Shown here: positions 25,303-32,796 of the stretch, piece after piece
How positions within the stretch are numbered: the stretch's first letter is position 1
Layout of the letters: the number at the start of each line of letters is the position of its first letter
Source: DATEOR01 sp046734455
GTDB taxonomy: Bacteria > Actinomycetota > Thermoleophilia > Gaiellales > Gaiellaceae
DNA: 64,000 nt
Direction: 5' to 3'
Assembly (NCBI GenBank): GCA_046734455.1
Contig: JBKPRJ010000028.1
Coordinates: forward strand, 1-64,000
Notes under the pieces: generated by a model
Told to the model about the DNA's origin: nothing
The model's input: only the letters and a program-made list of their open reading frames with translations
Database searches by the model: none
Made by a program: the position numbers and the translations under genes

Positions 25303-26685
25303 TTAGGCAGGCAGGCGGAGCGTGAAGCGCGTGCCGGTCCCGACCTCGCTCCACACCTCGATGTCGCCGCCGAGCAGGCGCGCGTTCTCGAGGGCGATCG
25401 CGAGGCCGAGGCCGCTTCCCGGGCCTGCGCGCGCAGTGTCCGCCTTGTAGAAGCGGTCGAAGACGTGCGGCAGGCGGTCGGGAGAGATACCGGGGCCGCG
25501 GTCGCTGACCTCCAGGAACGAGCCGACTCCGTCCCGCCCGACGCTCGCGGTCACCTCTCGGCCTCCGTGCTCGAGCGCGTTGCCGATCAGATTGGACGCG
25601 ATCCGCTCGAGCCGGCGGTGGTCGGATTGGAGGACGACGTCGCCCCCGTTGACTCTCACCCGGTCGTCCCAGCCGCGCGAGCGAACCGCCGCCCGGACGA
25701 GCGAGCCGAGGTCGACCCGCTCGTCGCGCACGCGCGCTTCGCCCGCGTCTAGGCGGGAGATCTCCATCAGGTCCTCGACGAGATCCCGGAGCCGCGCGAC
25801 GTCGTCGACGAGAAGCTCGGCGGGACGGCGGGCGTCGGGCGGCATCTCGTCGAGGTGCTCGGCGAGGAGGGATGCCTCGGCGACCAGCGCGGTGAGCGGC
25901 GTGCGGAGCTCGTGCGAGACATCCGAGGTGAAACGCCGTTCCCGCGCCTGGGATTCGGACAGCGCGCGGATCTTGGCCTCCAGCGCCTCGGCCATCTCGT
26001 TGAAGGAAGCCGCCCAGACGCCGAACTCGTCGCCGGACTCGACCGGGAGCCTCGTCTCGAGGAGTCCCTCCGCGAGCGAATGCGCTGCCTGGCTCGCGCG
26101 TCCCACAGGCGCGAGAATCCGCCGCGCCAGCACGGCACCGACCAGGGCGCCGAGAAGTGCGACGACGCCGAGCGCGGCGAGCAGCACGTTGCGGAGCTGG
26201 GCGAGCTCGTCCCAGAGCCGGTCCTCGGGATAGAAGTCGAAGAGCACGGTGTCGGCGTTCTTCACCTGGCCGCCCACGACGAGGTACCTCGTTCCCGCGA
26301 CGTCCACGCGCTCGTAGCCGAGCTTCCCCGTCGCGACGAGTGCGCGGAGCGGCGGCGGCACCTCCTGCATGCCGAGGGAGACGGTCGAGGAAAAGCGCCG
26401 GTCCCCTGTCATCCCGACGGTCTCGAAGCCGCCTCTGCGCTCGTAGGCGGCGAGGAGCTGGTCGATCTCCTGGACGCCCGGCTCCCGGCTCAGCGTCTCG
26501 TTCGCGAGGATGAGGTTGAAGCGGGTCTGCTCGAGCGAGCGGTCGACCGAGTCGGAAAGGCGCGCCTCGCGCACGATCGCGTACGACGCGGCCGCGAGGG
26601 CGGCCGCCGAGAGCCCGGCCACCAGCAGGAACGCGATCGTGAGCCGCCGTCGCAGAGATCCCGGGCGGATCGCCGGCCGGTCCAT
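25303..26685 (-). CDS. Sensor histidine kinase, MtrB-like
   Basis: A 460-residue membrane kinase. Two helices (about residues 15-37 and 168-190) flank an extracytoplasmic sensor domain, then come HAMP (about 190-240), the H-box SHELRTPL with phospho-acceptor His258, the N box NLIGNALEHGG, G1 VSDRGPGISP and G2 GPGSGLGLAI. It starts two bases after the response-regulator stop. The actinobacterial MtrAB pair, which controls envelope genes, is the nearest known parallel; the ligand is unknown. Confidence 0.92.
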   Translation of the reverse strand: MDRPAIRPGSLRRRLTIAFLLVAGLSAAALAAASYAIVREARLSDSVDRSLEQTRFNLILANETLSREPGVQEIDQLLAAYERRGGFETVGMTGDRRFSSTVSLGMQEVPPPLRALVATGKLGYERVDVAGTRYLVVGGQVKNADTVLFDFYPEDRLWDELAQLRNVLLAALGVVALLGALVGAVLARRILAPVGRASQAAHSLAEGLLETRLPVESGDEFGVWAASFNEMAEALEAKIRALSESQARERRFTSDVSHELRTPLTALVAEASLLAEHLDEMPPDARRPAELLVDDVARLRDLVEDLMEISRLDAGEARVRDERVDLGSLVRAAVRSRGWDDRVRVNGGDVVLQSDHRRLERIASNLIGNALEHGGREVTASVGRDGVGSFLEVSDRGPGISPDRLPHVFDRFYKADTARAGPGSGLGLAIALENARLLGGDIEVWSEVGTGTRFTLRLPA

Positions 26686-26687
26686 GC

Positions 26688-27368
26688 CTACTCCACGTCG
26701 AAGCGGTAGCCGACCCCGCGAACCGTCTTGATGTGCTTCGGCTCCTTCGCGTCGTCCTCGACCTTCGCGCGGAGCCGTTGGACCGCGACGTCGACGAGGC
26801 GCGAGTCGCCGAGGTACTCGTAGTTCCAGACGCGCTCGAGGAGAAGCTCGCGCGTGAATACCTGGCCGGGGCGGCGCGCCAGCTCGAGCAGCAGCTTGAA
26901 CTCGGTCGCGGTCAGGTTGACCTCCTCGCCGCCCTTGCGCGCCACGAATGCCGCCGGGTCGATCTCGAGGTCGCCACGGTTCAGAACCGGGTCTTCTGGG
27001 ATTGCGGACGCCCGCCGCAACGCGGCCCGCGCCCTCGCCACGAGCTCGGGGAGCTCGAACGGCTTCGTCACGTAGTCGTCGGCGCCGAGCTCGAGCCCGA
27101 CGACGATGTCCACGGTGTCGCTCTTGGCCGAGAGCATGATGATCGGCACGCGGCTCTCCCCCCTGATCTGTCGGCAGACCTCGTAGCCGTCGAGCTCGGG
27201 CAGCATGATGTCGAGGACGACGAGGTCGAACCGCTGGTTCCGGAACTGGATCAGCCCGTCGCGCCCATCGCCGGACGTCGTGACGCGAAAGCCGGCCTGG
27301 GAGAGGCCGAGGCTCGCCACCTCGCGGATCGACGGGTCGTCCTCGACGAGCAGCACGCGTTCGTCCAT
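26688..27368 (-). CDS. OmpR-family response regulator, MtrA-like
   Basis: A 226-residue regulator. The receiver domain has the acidic pair VEDDPS, phospho-acceptor Asp53 in VVLDIMLPELDGYE, and the TKPF lysine. The winged-helix DNA-binding domain contains TATEFKLLLELARRPGQVF and VDVAVQRLRAKVE and ends VRGVGYRFD. It probably drives transcription of the adjacent envelope genes when phosphorylated by the kinase downstream. ATG 27368 is 6 nt after CAGGAT. Confidence 0.94.
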   Translation of the reverse strand: MDERVLLVEDDPSIREVASLGLSQAGFRVTTSGDGRDGLIQFRNQRFDLVVLDIMLPELDGYEVCRQIRGESRVPIIMLSAKSDTVDIVVGLELGADDYVTKPFELPELVARARAALRRASAIPEDPVLNRGDLEIDPAAFVARKGGEEVNLTATEFKLLLELARRPGQVFTRELLLERVWNYEYLGDSRLVDVAVQRLRAKVEDDAKEPKHIKTVRGVGYRFDVE

Positions 27369-27374
27369 GCCCTC

Positions 27375-27380
27375 ATCCTG
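27375..27380 (-). promoter_or_regulatory. Candidate -10 element for the response regulator gene
   Basis: Minus-strand CAGGAT, 6 nt before ATG 27368. Confidence 0.4.
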
Positions 27381-27418
27381 ACGGACGGAAGGGTCGGATT
27401 CGTACTCGAAACGCTTGG

Positions 27419-27424
27419 TAGCCT
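27419..27424 (+). promoter_or_regulatory. -10 element for leaderless mrp gene
   Basis: TAGCCT lies 6 nt before GTG 27431. The intervening TGTTTT leaves no room for a Shine-Dalgarno. Confidence 0.5.
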
Positions 27425-27430
27425 TGTTTT

Positions 27431-28531
27431 GTGGGGGTTTCGCGCGAAGAAGTCCTGAAGGCGCTCGAGGGCGTCATCGACCCTGAGCTCGGGCGCTCGG
27501 TCGTCGAGCTCGACATGGTTCGGGACATCGCGATCGACGGGGGCCGGGTGGACGTGACCATCGCTCTCACCGTCCCCGGCTGTCCGTTGCGCGCGAGCTT
27601 CGAGGAGCAGGTGCAGGGCGCACTGGCTCCGCTCGAAGGAGTCGAGTCCATCGGCCTCGGCTTCGACGTCATGACGCCGGAGGAGAAGGCGGCACTGACC
27701 GAGCGCCTCCGCGGTGGCGTCTCAGAGCGGACGCCCGGCATCTCCGTCGGCGCCTCGACGCGCGTGATCGCCGTGGCCAGCGGCAAGGGCGGAGTCGGCA
27801 AGTCGTCCCTCACCGCAAATCTCGCCGCGGCCTTCACGGGCCTCGGGCACAAGACGGGCGTCCTCGACGCGGACGTCTACGGCTATTCCATCCCGACGAT
27901 GCTCGGGATCAACCAGCGGCCCGTCGCCGTCGACAAGATGATCGTCCCGCCCGTGAAGGGTGACCTGAAGGTCATGTCCATCGGCTTCTTCCTCGACGAG
28001 AACACGCCGATCATGTGGCGCGGGCCGATGCTGCACCGGGCGCTCGAGCAGTTCCTCTCCGACGTGCACTGGGGAGACCTGGACACGCTCGTGGTGGACA
28101 TGCCTCCCGGCACCGGCGACGTGGCCATCTCGCTCGGGCAGCTCTTGCCGAGAGCGGAGGCCGTCGTCGTCACGACGCCCCACCGGGCTGCCCAGCAGGT
28201 GGCGGTGCGGGCGGCCCAGATGGCGCGGAAGACGAACATGCGCCTGCTCGGTGTCGTCGAGAACATGTCCTATCTGGCCGGGTCGGGGGACGAGCTCTTC
28301 GGGACCGGTGGCGGCGAAGCCCTCTCCCGAGAGGTCGAGGCGCCGCTGCTCGGCCGGATTCCGTTCGACCCCCGCCTCGGAGCCCGCTCCGACGAGGGCG
28401 AGGCGATCGTGCAGACGGACCCGGAAACCGAGGTCTCGCAGGCGATCGTGGCGCTCGCCGAGGCGATCGCGTCCACCAAGCGCGAGCAGGGAGTTGGGAT
28501 CGTGAAGCCCCTCCCGCTCGTCTCCGCCTGA
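27431..28531 (+). CDS. mrp: Mrp/ApbC-type iron-sulfur carrier ATPase
   Basis: A 366-residue protein with an N-terminal MIP18/DUF59 domain (VIDPELGRSVVELDMVRDI, ALTVPGCPLR) and a deviant Walker A P-loop (VASGKGGVGKSSLTANL). MWRGPML and VVDMPPGTGDVAISL are Mrp signatures. Mrp proteins hold and deliver Fe-S clusters to apo-proteins. The usual C-terminal CxxC is not seen; the matching region reads ENMSYLAGSGDELFG, so bridging-cluster binding at that place is doubtful. GTG 27431 follows a close -10. Confidence 0.9.
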   Translation: MGVSREEVLKALEGVIDPELGRSVVELDMVRDIAIDGGRVDVTIALTVPGCPLRASFEEQVQGALAPLEGVESIGLGFDVMTPEEKAALTERLRGGVSERTPGISVGASTRVIAVASGKGGVGKSSLTANLAAAFTGLGHKTGVLDADVYGYSIPTMLGINQRPVAVDKMIVPPVKGDLKVMSIGFFLDENTPIMWRGPMLHRALEQFLSDVHWGDLDTLVVDMPPGTGDVAISLGQLLPRAEAVVVTTPHRAAQQVAVRAAQMARKTNMRLLGVVENMSYLAGSGDELFGTGGGEALSREVEAPLLGRIPFDPRLGARSDEGEAIVQTDPETEVSQAIVALAEAIASTKREQGVGIVKPLPLVSA

Positions 28532-29256
28532 ACGCCTACGACCGACTTCGCGGGCTCGGCTTCTCCGAGGCCGATGCGCGCACCCTCGCAGACCACTTCG
28601 AGGAGGCCGACAGGCGCAGGCGGCCCGGGCACGGGACCTCTCGCATCGACTGGCTTGCCGAGCTTCCGGACCTCGATCCGGGCGCGACGCCCGAGCGCGT
28701 CGTCGTCGAACACGGCTACGAGCGCTGGGAGGGGAACGGGACGCTCGGCTATCTCGTGCTCGCCCGCATCGTCGATGCGCAGCGCTTCGATCCGCCCGAG
28801 CGGGCGAGGCTCGTCGTGGCCTCGGGGTGCTTCCCGACCGGCTACCTGGGCTACTGGGTGCGGAAGCTGGCCGAGCAGGGACTCGTCGCCGCGCTGACGG
28901 CGACGTCCCCGCCGCGTCTCGCACACCCCGACGGCGGGGAACCGCTCGCCGGCACCAACCCACTCGCGATCGCGGTTCCGAGCTCCGATGGAGCCCCGCT
29001 CGTCGCGGACGTCTCCATGGGCAAGGTGACGTACGGCGACGTGCTCGTCGGCGCCGCGCCGCCCGAGGAGCTCGTCCCCTTCGGCGGGGAGCAGGCGCAC
29101 AAGGCGTTCGCCATCGCGGTCGGGCTCCACATGCTCGTCTCTGCGCTTGCGGGCGAGGAGCACGGCGCCGTCTTGCTCGTCGCGCGGCCCGAGCACGATC
29201 CCGTTCCCGCACTGCGCGCCCGCGCCGAAGGCGTCAGACTGCCCGGCGATGGCTAG
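28528..29256 (+). CDS. Short Ldh2-family (malate/L-lactate dehydrogenase-like) oxidoreductase, apparent CTG start
   Basis: A 242-residue protein with Ldh2-family blocks: LGFSEADARTLADHFEEAD at the N-terminus, a GHGTSR motif at the catalytic-His place (usually SHG.xR), the GTNPLAIAVPS cofactor loop and DVSMGKVTYGDV. Usual members are about 330-360 aa, so roughly 100 residues of the C-terminal part are missing. No ATG, GTG or TTG precedes the conserved region; CTG 28528 overlaps the mrp stop as CTGA. The next canonical start, a GTG near 28758, would remove the catalytic region. Confidence 0.72.
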   Translation: MNAYDRLRGLGFSEADARTLADHFEEADRRRRPGHGTSRIDWLAELPDLDPGATPERVVVEHGYERWEGNGTLGYLVLARIVDAQRFDPPERARLVVASGCFPTGYLGYWVRKLAEQGLVAALTATSPPRLAHPDGGEPLAGTNPLAIAVPSSDGAPLVADVSMGKVTYGDVLVGAAPPEELVPFGGEQAHKAFAIAVGLHMLVSALAGEEHGAVLLVARPEHDPVPALRARAEGVRLPGDG

Positions 29257-29998
29257 AAGCCGTCGCCTCTGGCAGCGGCCAGCCCGGGACGCGAAGTCGC
29301 CCAAGGCGGCGACCGTCGCCGAGGGCTGGGACCGGTACGCTCGCCGCCGGCGGAGAGAGTCACGGCTCGGCGACGAGTGGAACGATCCAGCGGAGATCGG
29401 CGTCGACGTCGAGACCCCGGAGGAGATCCTGCCGTACCTCGACCGCGTCGTGTTCGCGCCCTTCCTGGGAACGACCGACGTCCTGCTGGAGATCGGCCCG
29501 GGTGGCGGACGTTTCACGGAGCTGCTCTTGCCGAAGTGCCGGAGGCTGATCGCGATCGACACCTCGCCGGCGATGCTCGAGCTCCTCCGTGAGCGGTTCG
29601 GCGCGGACGCGCCCATCGAGTATCAGCTCGGCGACGGGCTCGGCCTGGCGGGGGTGGCGAGCTCATCGGTCGACGCTGCCTTCTCGTATGGCGTCTTCGT
29701 CCACTTGCAGCACTGGGACATCTACAACTATCTCCGCGAGCTGCAGCGCGTCTTGAAGCCGGCCGGGAAGGCGATCATCCAGCACTCGAACACCTTCTCG
29801 GAGCTCGGCTGGCACGTCTTCGGCAACGAGGTTCCGAAGCAGCTGAACCGCCACAAGCTGCCGTTCACCTTCACGCTCAACTCGCCCGAGATCATGCGCG
29901 AGCTCGCTCGGCGGGCGGGGCTCGAGCCGGTCGAGGCGGTCACGGACGTCGTGCGCCGCGACTGCATCACGTTGCTCCGCAAGCCCGAGGCCGAGTGA
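29249..29998 (+). CDS. Class I SAM-dependent methyltransferase
   Basis: A 249-residue methyltransferase. Motif I is LLEIGPGGGRFTELLL, the acidic strand is LIAIDTSPAMLELL, and VDAAFSYGVFVHLQHWD is motif IV; LQRVLKPAGKAIIQHSN follows. The basic, repeat-like N-terminus (RYARRRRRESRLGDEWND) precedes the fold. Substrate unknown. ATG 29249 overlaps the end of the Ldh2-like gene by 8 nt and the stop overlaps the ankyrin gene GTG (GTGA). Confidence 0.8.
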   Translation: MARSRRLWQRPARDAKSPKAATVAEGWDRYARRRRRESRLGDEWNDPAEIGVDVETPEEILPYLDRVVFAPFLGTTDVLLEIGPGGGRFTELLLPKCRRLIAIDTSPAMLELLRERFGADAPIEYQLGDGLGLAGVASSSVDAAFSYGVFVHLQHWDIYNYLRELQRVLKPAGKAIIQHSNTFSELGWHVFGNEVPKQLNRHKLPFTFTLNSPEIMRELARRAGLEPVEAVTDVVRRDCITLLRKPEAE

Positions 29999-30486
29999 GC
30001 GGCTGGCCGCCACCCATCCTGGAGGCGCTCTACAAGGGTGATCGGGACCGTGCGCTGGAGCTCGCCGCCGGGAGCGAGGCTCTCGACGTCTTCGAGGCGT
30101 CGGCCATGGGTGACGCGCCGCGTCAGGAGGAGCTCTTGCGTGCGGATGCCGAGCTCGCCCGCGCCTGGAGCCCGGACGGCTTCACCGCGCTCCACTACGC
30201 GGCCTTCTTCGGCTCGCCGGAAGCCGTGCGCGCCCTGATCGCAGCGGGCGCCGACGTCGAGGCCAGGTCGACGAACCAGGAGTTCGCCCCTGAGGCGACG
30301 CCGCTCCACAGCGCTGCTGCCGCCGGCCGGATCGACAACGCCGAGGCGCTCCTCGACGCCGGCGCCGACCCCAATGCGCGGCAGCACGGCGGCTTCACGC
30401 CGCTCATGGAGGCGGAGCAGCGCGGCGATCTCGACCTCGCCGAGCTCCTCATCCGCCACGGCGCGTACGCCGGCGGCGGAGCCTAG
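29995..30486 (+). CDS. Ankyrin-repeat protein
   Basis: A 163-residue protein with about four ankyrin repeats; the clearest are DGFTALHYAAFFGSPEAVRA, EATPLHSAAAAGRIDNAEAL and GGFTPLMEAEQRGDLDLAEL. There is no signal peptide or membrane helix, so it is a cytosolic protein-binding scaffold with unknown partner. GTG 29995 is coupled to the methyltransferase stop. It meets the convergent DUF1028 gene in a 4-bp overlap. Confidence 0.85.
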   Translation: MSGWPPPILEALYKGDRDRALELAAGSEALDVFEASAMGDAPRQEELLRADAELARAWSPDGFTALHYAAFFGSPEAVRALIAAGADVEARSTNQEFAPEATPLHSAAAAGRIDNAEALLDAGADPNARQHGGFTPLMEAEQRGDLDLAELLIRHGAYAGGGA

Positions 30487-31322
30487 AGCCTTCTCAGCTC
30501 CGCCAGGACGACGGGGTCGATGCGGTCGATCCCCTGCACGCGCTCCTCGAGGTTCTCCGTGCCCGCCCACTCGAGGAAAGCGCCCTCGAGGTCTTCGGCC
30601 TCGTAGCCGAGCGCGTCCAGGCGCTCGCGCAGCTCGAGCGCGAGCTGCTCGTCCACCTCGAGCCACTCCTCCTCGGGCGTCGCGCCGAACAGGAGGTCGT
30701 GCATGGCGTAGATGCGGCGGAGCTCCTCGATCGGCGCCGGATGGTCGTCGACCCGCAGGTCGGCCACCGCGTCGGTCGTTCCCATGTAGCCGCCGTCCTT
30801 GCGGACGACGAGGAGCGCGGCAGACTGCTGGCCACGGCGATCCCCTCCCGCTGCCTGTGCGGCGGAGAGCGCGTCGAGGAGGCGCTCGGCCAGCGGCCTC
30901 CCGGCGGTTTCCTCGAAGGTGAGCCCGAGGGCGGCCACCGTCTCCCCCGAGACGAGGATGTTGCCCTGGGCGGAGTAGCCGTCCCCGGTGATCCCGCCGG
31001 CCCAGTCGAGGCAGCTCTCGCCTGTGTACGTGGCGGCCCGGCCCTGCGCGTCGACGACGCCGAGCTGGCGCTCGGCCCGGCCTTCGTCGGCCTCCGTCAG
31101 CCGGGCGACCACCTCGTCCGCGGAGAGGCCCTGGCGGAGCAGCGCGAGGCCATCGGGGCCGTAGCGCATGTTCGCGAGGGCCTGCGTCGCGATCGCCCCG
31201 ACGTGTGGCTCCGCGGCGGGGACCCCGGCGCCCACCGCGAGGAACTTGGACTGCACCGCGACGCCCCACTCGGCCGCCTCGAGGTCGCAGGCGACGATCG
31301 AGTAGGTCGAAGGCCTAGCCAT
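30483..31322 (-). CDS. DUF1028 family protein (Ntn-hydrolase-like)
   Basis: A 279-residue protein with DUF1028 blocks: STYSIVACDLEAAEWGVAVQ at the N-terminus, AVGAGVPAAEPHVGAIATQ, and SAQGNILVSGETV. A putative peptidoglycan-binding-type C-terminal extension follows (AMHDLLFGATPEEEW, LDALGYEAEDLEGAF). The family resembles Ntn hydrolases but has no firm activity. It lies downstream of a small uncharacterised gene and UPF0173 with 8-bp and 4-bp overlaps, forming a three-gene operon. Confidence 0.82.
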   Translation of the reverse strand: MARPSTYSIVACDLEAAEWGVAVQSKFLAVGAGVPAAEPHVGAIATQALANMRYGPDGLALLRQGLSADEVVARLTEADEGRAERQLGVVDAQGRAATYTGESCLDWAGGITGDGYSAQGNILVSGETVAALGLTFEETAGRPLAERLLDALSAAQAAGGDRRGQQSAALLVVRKDGGYMGTTDAVADLRVDDHPAPIEELRRIYAMHDLLFGATPEEEWLEVDEQLALELRERLDALGYEAEDLEGAFLEWAGTENLEERVQGIDRIDPVVLAELRRL

Positions 31323-31596
31323 ATTTCAACTTGCGAAAGTCGAGCTCCGCGAGCTCCCGCTGCTCCGGCGGGACGAGGACACACGCGACCTCGGGGCGCT
31401 CGAGCGCGGCCTGGACCTGGTCGGCGGACGAGGCGCGCACCACGACGGGAACTCCCTGGGCGTGGGCCTCCTCGAGCCGCGCGACGTCCTCGACCGAATC
31501 GAGGACGAGCGCGTCGTCGAGCGCGATGTCGTCCTCGCCCTCGACCGCGATCTCCGGGACGCGCCGACCCGTGGCGCCGAACCAGCGCTCCCTCAC
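31315..31596 (-). CDS. Uncharacterised small protein
   Basis: A 93-residue soluble acidic protein I do not recognise. It has alternating segments (DDALVLDSVEDVARLEEAHA, VPVVVRASSADQVQAALERP, VACVLVPPEQRELAEL), suggesting a small alpha/beta fold. GTG 31596 overlaps the UPF0173 stop by GTGA and its stop overlaps the DUF1028 ATG, which is the main reason to believe it is translated. Confidence 0.6.
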   Translation of the reverse strand: MRERWFGATGRRVPEIAVEGEDDIALDDALVLDSVEDVARLEEAHAQGVPVVVRASSADQVQAALERPEVACVLVPPEQRELAELDFRKLKYG

Positions 31597-32288
31597 AGCT
31601 CGTACGAATCGCCCGGGGCGATCGCGATGATCTCGCAGTTCGTGGTCAACGCCTCGCGGCAGGCCTCGGGCGTCCCGGTCAGGAGCGGGAAGGTCCCGTA
31701 GTGGCACGGGACCGCGCGGCCGACTCCGAGGAGCTCGATGGCGATCGCGGCCTCCTTCGGGCCCATCGTGTAGTGGTCGCCAATCGGAAGTACTGCGAGA
31801 TCGGGCTCGTAGATCCGACCGATCAGCTCCATGTCGCCGAAGACGCAGGTGTCGCCGGCGAAGTAGATCTTCTTGCCGTCCTCGAGCTCGACGACGAGGC
31901 CGGCGGGCTCGCCGACGTAGGTGCCGTCGTTCGCGCTCGACGAGTGGAAGGCGTTCACGAGGGTGACCTTGATCCCCGTCTTCTCGATCGTCCCGCCCTT
32001 GTTGCCGCCCTCGGTCGCGTCGTCGGGCAAACCCTGTCCCGTGAGCCACTCGCGGAGCTCGATCATTGCGATGACCGGGCACTCGAACTGCTTGGCGAGC
32101 TCGACTGTCGAGCCGACGTGGTCCCCGTGGCCGTGCGTCAGGGCGATGAGATCGACGCGCTCGGGCTCCTTCTCCGAGTCGGGGCACTTGGGGTTGTCCA
32201 GGAACGGATCGATGTAGACGCGCTTGCCGCCTGGAGTGTCGATTCGGAAGGCCGCGTGGCCGAGCCAGGTCAGAGAGCCGTTTGCCAT
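31593..32288 (-). CDS. UPF0173 metal-dependent hydrolase (metallo-beta-lactamase fold)
   Basis: A 231-residue protein of the UPF0173 branch. It starts LTWLGHAAFRID, has the zinc motif LTHGHGDHVGS, further ligands in VNAFHSSS and FAGDTCVFGDM, and a closing CHYGTFPLL. Substrate unknown; relatives hydrolyse lactone or phosphodiester bonds. AGGAGG precedes ATG 32288 at ideal spacing, which contrasts with the many leaderless starts in this window. Confidence 0.88.
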   Translation of the reverse strand: MANGSLTWLGHAAFRIDTPGGKRVYIDPFLDNPKCPDSEKEPERVDLIALTHGHGDHVGSTVELAKQFECPVIAMIELREWLTGQGLPDDATEGGNKGGTIEKTGIKVTLVNAFHSSSANDGTYVGEPAGLVVELEDGKKIYFAGDTCVFGDMELIGRIYEPDLAVLPIGDHYTMGPKEAAIAIELLGVGRAVPCHYGTFPLLTGTPEACREALTTNCEIIAIAPGDSYEL

Positions 32289-32388
32289 GTTCCTCCTCTG
32301 GGGTCGCTGGCCCGAGCGTAACGAAAGGAATGTCCGCTTCGGGCGCGAACCTGAACGGATGTGGCAGTCGCGCACGGGCGCCTCGGCC

Positions 32389-32796
32389 ATGGCGGTGGAG
32401 CTCGCCGCCGTGCTCATCCTCGCCACCGCCGTTTCCGACGCGGTCGGCTTCGCCTCCCTCTCCTTCTACCTGCTCGTCCTCGGCGTCCCGGTGACCGCGG
32501 CCGCGGGCCTCATCTGCTTCGCGCGGGTGGTGGATACTGTGAACGGGGGACGGATGGACGCGCTCGGCCGCCTGCAGGCGACTCTGTCGGCTCTCCTGGT
32601 CGGGGGGATCGTGATCGGGGCCGCCGTGCGCGAGCCGTTCATCGCCGCCGGCACGATCCCGTCCGCCGCGAGGGGCGTGCTCGGGCTGTGCTTCGCCCTC
32701 CTCGTCCTCCAGGCGCTGATCGCGCTCGCGCCGTCTAGGGATCCAGGCCGCGAAGGACGAACGCGCGCACGGCCTCGCTCTTCCCTTTCACGCTGA
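32389..32796 (+). CDS. Small integral membrane protein of unknown function
   Basis: A 135-residue protein with four hydrophobic helices and a basic, disordered C-terminus (GREGRTRARPRSS). I do not recognise the family. ATG 32389 is used; ATG 32359 would add ten residues and neither has a Shine-Dalgarno. Its last 62 nt overlap the 3' end of the convergent cyclase gene, so the C-terminal tail may be partly an accident of that overlap. Confidence 0.5.
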   Translation: MAVELAAVLILATAVSDAVGFASLSFYLLVLGVPVTAAAGLICFARVVDTVNGGRMDALGRLQATLSALLVGGIVIGAAVREPFIAAGTIPSAARGVLGLCFALLVLQALIALAPSRDPGREGRTRARPRSSLSR

